Positions 7,548 to 15,019 of a stretch of 64,000 nucleotides of DNA are shown piece by piece; position 1 is the stretch's first letter, and every line of letters starts with the position of its first letter. Both the position numbers and the translations under genes were made by a program. The notes beneath the pieces were generated by a model that saw only the letters and a list, made by a program, of their open reading frames with translations, did not search any database and was not told where the DNA came from. Origin of the DNA: JAAUUJ01 sp964392245 (GTDB lineage Bacteria > Cyanobacteriota > Cyanobacteriia > Thermostichales > Thermostichaceae); NCBI GenBank assembly GCA_964392245.1, contig CAYMOX010000004.1:1-64000 (forward strand). The letters run 5' to 3'.

Positions 7548-7710
7548 TGTCGATGGTTCGGTGATCTACTCAATTCCCTGCGGAGCAAGGGTTTCAGGTT
7601 GCGAGATCTCATTTGTCGATGGTGTCGAGGCGATCTGGTGTGGGGAGAATACTCTGTTTTCTGGAGGATCTCTTTTCTCCGCGAGCGACATTTCATCGAC
7701 ACCATCGACA
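7515..7710. repeat. Cluster of TTGTCGATG iteron-like repeats
   Basis: TTGTCGATG occurs on the plus strand at 7515-7523, 7524-7532, 7535-7543, 7547-7555 and 7613-7621. The inverted core CATCGACA is at 7694-7701 and 7703-7710. Seven copies in about 200 bp, four of them nearly tandem, is far above chance. Such clusters resemble plasmid iterons or partition/operator arrays, and the neighbouring genes look plasmid-derived. Part of the array overlaps coding sequence. Confidence 0.55.
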
Positions 7711-8079
7711 TTTAGGTACAGTGTTAAATTTCTACCCGACCCACGGATCTGAGCGACACCTGTTTCCGCCAGACTTTCCATGAGGGGCGAACCTGTGCAG
7801 ACCTGGCTACTCGGAGTGACCAGATCGCCCTCTGGATCTTTCTAGCTGTGAGAGATCCTTTCCTCTTCAATAGGTCCTTGATCTTGAGGAAGTATCCTTC
7901 CAGCTTGGTCTCTGGATCCTGGCCGTTATGACTGACTAACAACCGCATCTGGCTGAGGTAGAAATTCCTGAGGTAGAGGGCACTGCCCATCATCTCCTCT
8001 CGAATAAACTGATCTGGCAGCAGGAAATGGCAGCGCGACTCCCTCTGTATGATCGGGTGATCATGTACAGAGATCTGGA
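7566..8079 (-). pseudogene. Frameshifted C-terminal remnant of a plasmid-type replication/helicase-like protein
   Basis: Read leftwards, one frame gives LQISVHDHPIIQRESRCHFL, IREEMMGSALYLRNFYLSQ and GSLTARKIQRAIWSL. The continuation MESLAETGVAQIRGSGRNLT is in another frame. One extra C in the four-base C-run at 7784-7787 (G-run on the plus strand) would join them into VRPLMESLAETGV. The joined sequence resembles the C-terminal part of DUF3987-type plasmid or phage proteins. The N-terminal part is missing and the homology runs to the end of mobA, so the gene is truncated as well as frameshifted. The family assignment is tentative. Confidence 0.5.
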
Positions 8080-8082
8080 GTT

Positions 8083-8694
8083 TTACTCGCCTTGAATTTT
8101 CTGCAGATCAGTGGGGGTATTGCAATTCCAGAGCATTTTTATCTCTGTCTCTGAGAGGCTAAGAGGTTGAACCGCGATCTGATCCAGCCAGGTTTGAAAA
8201 GAGCGACCCCCAGATCCGGTAAAATCACTCAGACTTAGCAAAGACTGGAGGCGGTAAAAAGCACAGAGAGGTTCCCATCCTTGAGGTTGATGAGGTATCA
8301 GTGCAAGTTGATCCGGTCTCAGATTCTGTAGTTGCTTAGCCCAAGCTTGCAGGATCTCAGGATTTAGTAATGGCAGATCACTGGCCAATAACAAGATCCA
8401 ATCTGGAGGATCTGGACGCATCCTCAACTGTTGGAGTCCTTGCAAAAAACCGATCAACGGCCCCTGCCCTGGCTGCGTTTCCGGAATCACCTGCCACTCA
8501 GGATCAAGAATGGACTGATACTTTTCTGGCCAGGGGGTGAGGATCGAGAGATCATGGGTTACCTGCCAGGCAGCCTCACAGACTCGTTGCAGGAGGGATT
8601 TGCCATCTAGAGAGAGCAGTGCTTTGTCCTGTCCCATCCGAGAACTCTGGCCGCCCGCTAAAATCAGAGCTGCGATTGATAAAGGCATATCCAT
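8083..8694 (-). CDS. mobA: Molybdenum cofactor guanylyltransferase MobA
   Basis: The 203-residue protein begins with the nucleotidyltransferase signature LILAGGQSSRMGQDKALL, followed by GQGPLIGFLQGL and LASDLPLL, the MobA pattern. MobA joins GMP to molybdopterin to make the guanine dinucleotide cofactor needed by bis-MGD enzymes such as the nitrate reductase NarB encoded here. The ATG at 8694 overlaps the stop of the upstream TrpD-like gene by one base (TGATG), so translation is coupled. It fits functionally as part of the nitrate locus. Confidence 0.93.
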   Translation of the reverse strand: MDMPLSIAALILAGGQSSRMGQDKALLSLDGKSLLQRVCEAAWQVTHDLSILTPWPEKYQSILDPEWQVIPETQPGQGPLIGFLQGLQQLRMRPDPPDWILLLASDLPLLNPEILQAWAKQLQNLRPDQLALIPHQPQGWEPLCAFYRLQSLLSLSDFTGSGGRSFQTWLDQIAVQPLSLSETEIKMLWNCNTPTDLQKIQGE

Positions 8695-9749
8695 CAAGGG
8701 GAAGGGAGAGGAACAGGGGTTAAACCAGACAAAACGGACTGCAGGTGGTGAAGCGTCCTTAAAACCTGACCGCTGGCTAAAAGATTACTTGCCTCTTCAA
8801 TCCCTGCGGCCACAGTCGAGCAATGGCCTAACCGTTGTAGGTAGTACCCACTTGACCAGACAACACTGCTGTGCAGATCCTGAGATTTTCCCTCCAGTAA
8901 CCCCTGCATCTGAGTGAGGAGATGATTCAGATCTTGATAAGGCACTTCGCATCCCCCCAGACCATAGTCTCGCGCTTTTCTAAAGACACGTTTTCCACTT
9001 TCATTTAAGATCACGGTTCTCTCACGGGGTAGATCGCAGCCACCCTCCAACCCTTTAACCGCTGTAAACTGCTGCAGTCCTCGTTGGGCAAATGCCTCCA
9101 AGACAATCGCCTCTGTAGGGGGATGAACATAGCCAAAAATCAAATGAAAAGGTCCCTGATAAGGAGTCCAAACCAGTTCAAGTGTGGCCAGTGGCGGACG
9201 TTTGCCAATTTCATCGCGGTATTCCATCAACTGCTGCGCCTGGGGAAAGTGATCAGGAAGATAGAGAAATCCCAGTCCCGTTTCCTTGAGGATCTCTCCC
9301 ACCTGCTTCAGAGATAGCCCTCGCCAGTTCACCCCCAACCCCTGCCAGATCTCTACCAACGGCACCCCATACTTGGTAGGACAGCGATCTGAACCATGGA
9401 AGAGGACAGGAAATCCTGCGGTTGCCAGGATCAGGGCCACCAGAGGAGCAATCGGGGCGGTTCGGGAACGACCATCATAGGGATGACCAAAAATGATCAG
9501 GGGATGAGCCAGATGCAGATCAGGTAGCGAAGGACCAAATTCCGCATAGGCATCCAGCATCCCAGCCATCTCACTTCCTGTGGGGCGCTTGATCCGGTGG
9601 GCGATCAAAAAGGCCCCAATTTGGGCGGGAGTAGCCTCACCCAGTAACATCATGCGCAGGGCTGTCGCAGCTTCAGGGCGGGTGAGATCTTTCCCTGTGT
9701 GTTGACCACTGCCAATGGTTTTTAGCAGATCTCGAAAAGCTGTGCTCAT
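8694..9749 (-). CDS. Anthranilate phosphoribosyltransferase-like protein of the nitrate cluster
   Basis: The 351-residue protein has the TrpD fold layout: a helical N-terminal domain (ALRMMLLGEATPAQIGAFLI, then RIKRPTGSEMAGML) and a phosphoribosyl-binding domain with HPYDGRSRTAP where TrpD has its GTGGD loop. That change suggests it is a TrpD2/YbiB-like paralogue rather than the tryptophan enzyme. Later blocks (KGLEGGCDLPRERT, GLGGCEVPYQDL) are also non-canonical. It is transcribed with mobA and divergently from ntcB, across a 164-bp gap that contains an NtcA promoter. Homologues near cyanobacterial nitrate genes are known to the annotator as unnamed; the substrate is not known. Confidence 0.78.
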   Translation of the reverse strand: MSTAFRDLLKTIGSGQHTGKDLTRPEAATALRMMLLGEATPAQIGAFLIAHRIKRPTGSEMAGMLDAYAEFGPSLPDLHLAHPLIIFGHPYDGRSRTAPIAPLVALILATAGFPVLFHGSDRCPTKYGVPLVEIWQGLGVNWRGLSLKQVGEILKETGLGFLYLPDHFPQAQQLMEYRDEIGKRPPLATLELVWTPYQGPFHLIFGYVHPPTEAIVLEAFAQRGLQQFTAVKGLEGGCDLPRERTVILNESGKRVFRKARDYGLGGCEVPYQDLNHLLTQMQGLLEGKSQDLHSSVVWSSGYYLQRLGHCSTVAAGIEEASNLLASGQVLRTLHHLQSVLSGLTPVPLPSP

Positions 9750-9846
9750 GGAAACGGATCCCAGGTGAAGAGGAGAGGAAAACCTAATCTCAGCTTAAGC
9801 GGTGGGAACTGAAGGCATCGTAGAGGTTGCTACAAGCTGCAGAAAC

Positions 9847-9860
9847 GTAACCTGTCATAC
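9847..9860 (+). promoter_or_regulatory. NtcA binding site of the ntcB promoter
   Basis: GTA at 9847-9849 and TAC at 9858-9860 are separated by exactly 8 bases, the NtcA consensus GTAN8TAC. Twenty-two bases downstream is TAGCCT (9883-9888), matching TAN3T, the -10 box of class II NtcA-activated promoters. This places transcription start near 9895, with NtcA centred at about -41.5. The ntcB ATG is at 9914. Confidence 0.85.
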
Positions 9861-9913
9861 GATAGCAACGTTTACTTTCCCTTAGCCTAAGCTCCAGTAT
9901 CAGTAGAAAAGAG

Positions 9914-10843
9914 ATGCGGCTGGAGCAATTGCAGGCCTTTCTGGCCGTGGTCCATTCCGGAAGTTTTCAACAGGCTGCTCAACAGTGTGGAGTGACTCAA
10001 TCCACCATCAGCCGCCAGATCCAGGCCCTGGAAGATCTGCTCGGATCCCCGCTGATCCACCGTTCCACCCCCACCCGCCTCACCGTCGCAGGCGAATGCT
10101 TTCTGCCTCATGCCCAAAAGATCGCTCAGGAATGGCAAACGGCAACCGGCAAGGTTCTGGATCTAATGTCTGGCCGACAACCGGAGCTATGTGTAGCGGT
10201 GATCCATTCAGTTTGTGCTCGTTATCTGCCCCCAGTCCTCCAGCAATTTGCGATGAAATACCCTCAAGTGCAACTGCGAGTCACGGCTCTGGGCAGTGAT
10301 CGGGCCACGAAGGTACTACGAGATGGGCTGGTCGATCTGGCGATTGTGATGCACAACCGTTTCATGACCACCTCGGCAGAACTGGTGGTGGATGACCTAT
10401 TCTCAGAACCCATTCAGGTGCTTCTCCCCGTCTCCCATCCCCTAGCCGCTTACACGCAGGTGCCCTGGCCGGAGTTAACCCGCTACCCTCAAGTGGTATT
10501 TAAGGATGGTTATGGGATGCAACGGCTGGTACGGGATCAGTTTCGCCGACTGGGGACTGAAATCAAAGCTGTGCTGGAACTCAACACCCTCGATGCCTTC
10601 CGCAGCATGGTGAAACAAGGAGGATGCATTGCTCTACTCCCTCAATCGGCCTTGGAGGAATGCCGCCGGGATCCTGAACTGACGGTGCGTTCTACTCAGG
10701 ATCCAATGCTGACCCGAAATGTTGTGTTAGTCACTACATCCGATCGTTTGCGGATTCCACCTGTCCAGCATTTTCGTGACCTGACCTTGAAGCTAGTGGG
10801 GCAAATCTCGACCCAGAAGAGTGATCTGAATTTACGGGCTTGA
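9914..10843 (+). CDS. ntcB: LysR-family nitrogen regulator NtcB
   Basis: The 309-residue protein has an N-terminal LysR helix-turn-helix (MRLEQLQAFLAVVHSGSF, then CGVTQSTISRQIQALE) and a LysR effector domain. Position beside nirA and the sequence pattern identify it as NtcB, the activator that raises expression of nitrate assimilation genes in response to nitrite in cyanobacteria. It has its own NtcA-type promoter 54-67 bases upstream. A T-N11-A dyad between ntcB and nirA is a likely target. It is divergent from the TrpD-like/mobA pair. Confidence 0.88.
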   Translation: MRLEQLQAFLAVVHSGSFQQAAQQCGVTQSTISRQIQALEDLLGSPLIHRSTPTRLTVAGECFLPHAQKIAQEWQTATGKVLDLMSGRQPELCVAVIHSVCARYLPPVLQQFAMKYPQVQLRVTALGSDRATKVLRDGLVDLAIVMHNRFMTTSAELVVDDLFSEPIQVLLPVSHPLAAYTQVPWPELTRYPQVVFKDGYGMQRLVRDQFRRLGTEIKAVLELNTLDAFRSMVKQGGCIALLPQSALEECRRDPELTVRSTQDPMLTRNVVLVTTSDRLRIPPVQHFRDLTLKLVGQISTQKSDLNLRA

Positions 10844-10868
10844 GTTCTCCTGAAAAACTGATTGCCAT

Positions 10869-10883
10869 ATGCATCAAACGCAT
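10869..10883 (+). promoter_or_regulatory. Candidate NtcB (LysR) operator upstream of nirA
   Basis: The sequence ATGC-N7-GCAT is a short dyad containing the LysR-type T-N11-A core. It lies about 40 bases upstream of the NtcA site of the nirA promoter, the usual place for a LysR co-activator. A further TGCAT occurs at about 10911. Assignment to NtcB is inference from position. Confidence 0.45.
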
Positions 10884-10920
10884 GAAGCCTGTGGATCTTT
10901 TGCATAATCCCTTAAGTTTT

Positions 10921-10934
10921 GTAACTCTGACTAC
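10921..10934 (+). promoter_or_regulatory. NtcA binding site of the nirA-nrt-nar operon
   Basis: GTA (10921-10923), 8 bases, TAC (10932-10934) is a perfect NtcA site. TAAGGT at 10958-10963 fits the TAN3T -10 box, 23 bases downstream. Transcription should start near 10970, about 48 bases before the nirA ATG. This is the main promoter of the seven-gene nitrate operon. Confidence 0.85.
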
Positions 10935-11017
10935 AAGATGGCCTGGATGGTGTCCTTTAAGGTATCTCCTCAAGGTTGCACGCTTGCAGCTACCTGCGGG
11001 ATCCCGAGGACATGGTC

Positions 11018-12589
11018 ATGGCGAACAAGTTTGAACAGGTGAAAAGTGCCAAGGATGGATTGGCCGTTAAGCATGAGATGGAAGACTTTGCCCGTATGGG
11101 CTGGGAAGCACTGGATAAAGATGATCTGGAGCATCGTCTCAAATGGCTTGGCCTCTTTTACCGCAAAAGTACCCCTGGCAAGTTCATGTTGCGCCTGCGG
11201 CTGCCCAATGGCATTCTCAACAGCCACCAGCTTTACTTCCTGGCCAGCGTCATCCTTCCCTACGGAGAGGACGGGGTTGCCGATATTACCACCCGTCAGA
11301 ATTTGCAGTTACGGGGCCTGCAGTTTGGGGAGGTTCCTGAAATCTTGAGAGGCATGGAACGGGTGGGGCTGACCAGTGTGCAATCGGGGATGGATAATGT
11401 CCGCAATATTACGGGTTCACCCCTGGCAGGCATTGATCCCGCTGAGATTCTGGATACGCGAGGATTGACGCGGATGGTGCAGGACATGATCACCAACTGT
11501 GGTCAGGGGAATTTTGACTTCAGTAATCTGCCCCGCAAGTTCAATATCGCCATTGCAGGCTGCCGCGACAATTCAGTTCACGCTGAGATCAATGATCTGG
11601 CCTTTGTCCCGGCGCTGAAGGAGGGTCAAATCGGCTTCAATGTGCTGGTAGGGGGCTTCTTTTCTGCCCGACGTTGTGCCGAGACTGTACCTTTAAATGT
11701 CTGGGTCGATCCCAATCAGGTGGTGGATCTCTGTCGAGCCATTCTCCTCATCTACCGCGATCATGGTCTGCGTTTAAATCGACAGAAGTCGAGACTGATG
11801 TGGTTGATCGAGTCCTGGGGTCTGGAGGTATTCCGGACAGAAGTGGAAAGGCAATGGGGTCAACCCTTGAGTCCTGCAGCTCCGCACACTGAGGTCACTG
11901 AGCCAAAGCGAGATCTGGTCGGCATTTTCCCCCAAAAGCAGGCAGGGTTTCATGCGGTGGGATTGCATATTCCGGTGGGTCGGCTCCGCCCTCAGGAGAT
12001 GTTTGAATTGGCCCGTCTGGCGAATACCTATGGCAACGGGGAGATCCGGTTAACGGTGGAGCAGAACCTGATCCTTCCCTATGTTCCCACCTCCCGTCTG
12101 AAAGAGCTTCTCGCTGAATCCCTGCTGGAGCGTTTTTCTCCCGATCCCAGTTCTCTGCGGCGAGGATTGGTGGCCTGTACCGGCAATCAGTTTTGCAACT
12201 TTGCCCTGATCGAAACCAAGAATCGCGCCCTGGCCCTCATGGAAGAGCTGGAAGCAGAACTTGATGTTCCAGAAACGGTACGGATCCACTGGACGGGCTG
12301 TCCTAACTCCTGTGGTCAGCCGCAGGTGGCCGAGATCGGGTTGATGGGGACCATGGTGCGCAAGGATGGCCAATCTGTGGAGGCAGTGGATATCTACATG
12401 GGGGGAGAAGTGGGCAAAGACGCCAAATTAGGCACCTGCGTCATGCAGGGGATCCCCTGTGAAGATCTGAAGCCTGTGTTGAAGCAGCTATTGGTTGAGT
12501 ACTTTGGCGCTATTCCTCTGTCAGACCAGATGGAGGAATCTCTGCAATCTCAGCCACTTGCGGAGGAGCGGGCCTTCAGTGTTCCGTGA
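11018..12589 (+). CDS. nirA: Ferredoxin-nitrite reductase NirA
   Basis: NirA reduces nitrite to ammonium with six electrons from ferredoxin, using siroheme and a [4Fe-4S] cluster. The cluster cysteines are visible as C-x5-C (ACTGNQFCNF, ~residue 386) and C-x3-C (WTGCPNSCGQPQ, ~residue 427). The first half carries NITGSPLAGIDPAEILD and the block AGCRDNSVHAEINDLAF. The frame is open upstream to 10976, but the ATG at 11018 has a GAGGA seven bases before it and gives the usual cyanobacterial start (MANKFEQVKSAKDG), 523 residues. First gene of the operon. Confidence 0.95.
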   Translation: MANKFEQVKSAKDGLAVKHEMEDFARMGWEALDKDDLEHRLKWLGLFYRKSTPGKFMLRLRLPNGILNSHQLYFLASVILPYGEDGVADITTRQNLQLRGLQFGEVPEILRGMERVGLTSVQSGMDNVRNITGSPLAGIDPAEILDTRGLTRMVQDMITNCGQGNFDFSNLPRKFNIAIAGCRDNSVHAEINDLAFVPALKEGQIGFNVLVGGFFSARRCAETVPLNVWVDPNQVVDLCRAILLIYRDHGLRLNRQKSRLMWLIESWGLEVFRTEVERQWGQPLSPAAPHTEVTEPKRDLVGIFPQKQAGFHAVGLHIPVGRLRPQEMFELARLANTYGNGEIRLTVEQNLILPYVPTSRLKELLAESLLERFSPDPSSLRRGLVACTGNQFCNFALIETKNRALALMEELEAELDVPETVRIHWTGCPNSCGQPQVAEIGLMGTMVRKDGQSVEAVDIYMGGEVGKDAKLGTCVMQGIPCEDLKPVLKQLLVEYFGAIPLSDQMEESLQSQPLAEERAFSVP

Positions 12590-12653
12590 GCTGAGCAAGC
12601 ACGGCCCACGACTCTAACCTGATTTTGTGTATCTTACCAAGGAAAGAATTTTC

Positions 12654-13967
12654 ATGTTGACCTCTCAGTTCAAAGTTTCTTCAGGTGTCTCTCGCCGGAA
12701 ATTTATGATCACGACGGGAGCAGCCCTCACCGGAGCCCTCGGTGCTGCCACTGCTCAGGCCATGCCCCGGTCAGGGTATTGGATTGCGCAAGCAGATACC
12801 CCAGAAGTAACTGGAGCCAAATTGGGCTACATTGCCCTGACAGATGCTGCTCCGCTGATCATTGGCGTTGAAAAAGGGATCTTTGCGAAATACGGTCTCC
12901 CTGATGTCGAAGTGATCAAGCAGGCCTCCTGGGGAACCACCCGTGACAACCTGGAACTGGGATCCGGGGGGGGGGGCATTGATGGTGCCCATATCCTGAC
13001 CCCCATGTGCTACCTGATGACCCTGGGTACGATTACACAGCAACCCGTGCCCATGTATATTTTGGGTCGCTTGAATGTGAATGGACAGGGGATCTTGCTG
13101 GCCAATGATTATCGAGATCTGAAAGTTGGGTTGGATAGTTCGCCGTTGAAGGATGCGTTTGCTCAAGCCAAGGCTTCGGGAAAAGACTTGAAAATTGCCA
13201 TGACGTTTCCAGGCGGAACCCATGATCTCTGGATCCGTTACTGGCTGGCAGCCGGAGGCATCAATCCTGAACAGGATGTCTCGATGATTGTAGTCCCCCC
13301 GCCCCAGATGGTTGCCAATGTCAAGGTGGGTGCCATGGATGGATATTGCGTTGGGGAACCCTGGCCCCTGCAGACGGTCAACCAGAAGGTCGGCTATCAG
13401 GCAGTGACTACTGGACAGATCTGGATGAATCATCCTGAAAAAGCCTTGACTCTGCGTGCAGATTGGGTGGATCAGCATCCCAAGGCAGCTCTAGCCCTAC
13501 TGCAAGCGGTTCAGGAAGCACAGATCTGGTGTGATCAAGATGCCAACAAAGAGGAGATGTGTAAGATCATTGCGGAGCGGAAATGGTTTGGGGTCCCAGT
13601 CGCAGATATCCTGGATCGCTCCAAGGGGATCTTCGATTTTGGCAACGGTAACACCCAGACGGATGCCAACCTGATGCAGAAGTACTGGCGGGATCAGGCA
13701 GCGTACCCCTTCAAAAGTCATGACATCTGGTTCCTCACGGAAAATATCCGCTGGGGCTATATTCCTGCCAGTACTGATATTAAAGGCACGGTGGATAAAG
13801 TTAACCGGCAGGATCTCTGGCAAACGGCTGCCAAAGCTATAGGACAGGAGGCTGCCATACCAGCCAGTCCCTCACGTGGGGTGGAAACCTTGTTCGACGG
13901 AGTCCAGTTTGATCCAGAGAACCCTGAGGCCTATCTAGAGCAATTACAAATCAAAAAGCTTGCTTAA
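12654..13967 (+). CDS. nrtA: Nitrate/nitrite ABC transporter substrate-binding protein NrtA
   Basis: NrtA captures nitrate and nitrite outside the plasma membrane. The ATG at 12654 is preferred (AAGGA about ten bases before) over an upstream start at 12627. The N-terminus has a twin-arginine signal, SRRKFMITTGAALTGALGAA, followed by TAQAM. No lipobox cysteine is present, whereas studied NrtA proteins are lipoproteins, so this one may be cleaved after AQA or stay anchored by its signal. Typical blocks follow (KLGYIALTDAAPLIIGVEKG, GAMDGYCVGEPWP). Eleven consecutive G bases near 12966-12976 encode a Gly run. Confidence 0.92.
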   Translation: MLTSQFKVSSGVSRRKFMITTGAALTGALGAATAQAMPRSGYWIAQADTPEVTGAKLGYIALTDAAPLIIGVEKGIFAKYGLPDVEVIKQASWGTTRDNLELGSGGGGIDGAHILTPMCYLMTLGTITQQPVPMYILGRLNVNGQGILLANDYRDLKVGLDSSPLKDAFAQAKASGKDLKIAMTFPGGTHDLWIRYWLAAGGINPEQDVSMIVVPPPQMVANVKVGAMDGYCVGEPWPLQTVNQKVGYQAVTTGQIWMNHPEKALTLRADWVDQHPKAALALLQAVQEAQIWCDQDANKEEMCKIIAERKWFGVPVADILDRSKGIFDFGNGNTQTDANLMQKYWRDQAAYPFKSHDIWFLTENIRWGYIPASTDIKGTVDKVNRQDLWQTAAKAIGQEAAIPASPSRGVETLFDGVQFDPENPEAYLEQLQIKKLA

Positions 13968-14006
13968 CAGAATTCGATTGTCCTGTTCTTCGAGGAAAAG
14001 TAATCA

Positions 14007-15017
14007 ATGGTACGAGATCCAAGACTAAGAGGGTCCCAGATGCACTGGAGCCGGAGCGGGGGTGTTCTGGCCAGGCAGCTCCTGTGGTGGGGTATGCGTC
14101 AGGCTATCCTGGCACTCCTGACCCTGGCGGAGCACCTGGTTGAAGGGCTTGAGATCCTGGGAACGCGCCTCCTCCCTCGCATGGCTTCGGGTCTGAAGAC
14201 CTCAGAGGGATCTACTCCCTCCCGGATACCGGATCTGGCCTGGTTACGGATAAAGGGACGCAAAATCTTGCTCCCGTTTCTGGCCATCACTGGAGTGCTG
14301 CTTCTCTGGCAGTTGTTGTGTAGCTTGCCAGATGCCACGCTGCCAACCCCCATCACGGTTATCAAGGACACCTGGGATCCTCTAATTAAAAACCCCTTCT
14401 TTGATAATGGTGGCATTGACAAAGGCATGTTCTGGCAAATCCTGGCGAGTCTGCAGCGGGTGGCTATTGGCTTTACCCTGGCGACTTTGGTAGGCATTGC
14501 TCTGGGGATGGTGGTGGGAGGAAATCCGCTGATCTACGAGGCCGTCGATCCGCTGTTTCAGGTGCTGCGCACAGTGCCACCCCTGGCCTGGCTTCCGATT
14601 TCTTTAGCAGCCTTCCGCGACAGCAATCCTTCTGCCATCTTCGTTATCTTTATTACTGCAATCTGGCCGATTATCATTAACACCACTGTCGGAGTGCAGC
14701 AGATTCCCCAGGACTACCGCAATGTGGCTCGGGTCATTCGCTTGTCGGGAATCAAATACCTATTCAAGATTGTCTTTCCTGCCACGGTCCCTTACATCTT
14801 TACAGGTCTGCGGATCGGCATCGGTCTCTCCTGGCTGGCAATTATTGCGGCGGAAATGTTGATTGGGGGAGTGGGAATCGGCTTCTTTATCTGGGATGCC
14901 TGGAATAGTTCTCGCATCAGTGAAATTATCCTTGCCCTCATCTATGTGGGCGTGGTGGGTCTGCTGCTGGATCGCTTAGTGGCAGCCCTCAGTCGGTTTG
15001 TGGTGGCTGAGGAATAG
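14007..15017 (+). CDS. nrtB: Nitrate ABC transporter permease NrtB
   Basis: The 336-residue inner membrane protein has about six transmembrane segments after a long basic N-terminal extension (~85 residues). It carries the binding-protein-dependent permease loop around PQDYRNVARVIRLSGIKYLF, which contacts the ATPases. Subunit for nitrate/nitrite uptake with NrtA, NrtC and NrtD. A GAGGA precedes the ATG. It starts 39 bases after nrtA and ends 2 bases before the preferred nrtC start. Confidence 0.93.
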   Translation: MVRDPRLRGSQMHWSRSGGVLARQLLWWGMRQAILALLTLAEHLVEGLEILGTRLLPRMASGLKTSEGSTPSRIPDLAWLRIKGRKILLPFLAITGVLLLWQLLCSLPDATLPTPITVIKDTWDPLIKNPFFDNGGIDKGMFWQILASLQRVAIGFTLATLVGIALGMVVGGNPLIYEAVDPLFQVLRTVPPLAWLPISLAAFRDSNPSAIFVIFITAIWPIIINTTVGVQQIPQDYRNVARVIRLSGIKYLFKIVFPATVPYIFTGLRIGIGLSWLAIIAAEMLIGGVGIGFFIWDAWNSSRISEIILALIYVGVVGLLLDRLVAALSRFVVAEE

Positions 15018-15019
15018 TG

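Noticed and set aside
12771..13478. 235-codon frame opposite nrtA
   Set aside because: It lies wholly inside nrtA, has no ribosome-binding site and no recognisable domain; nrtA is certain.
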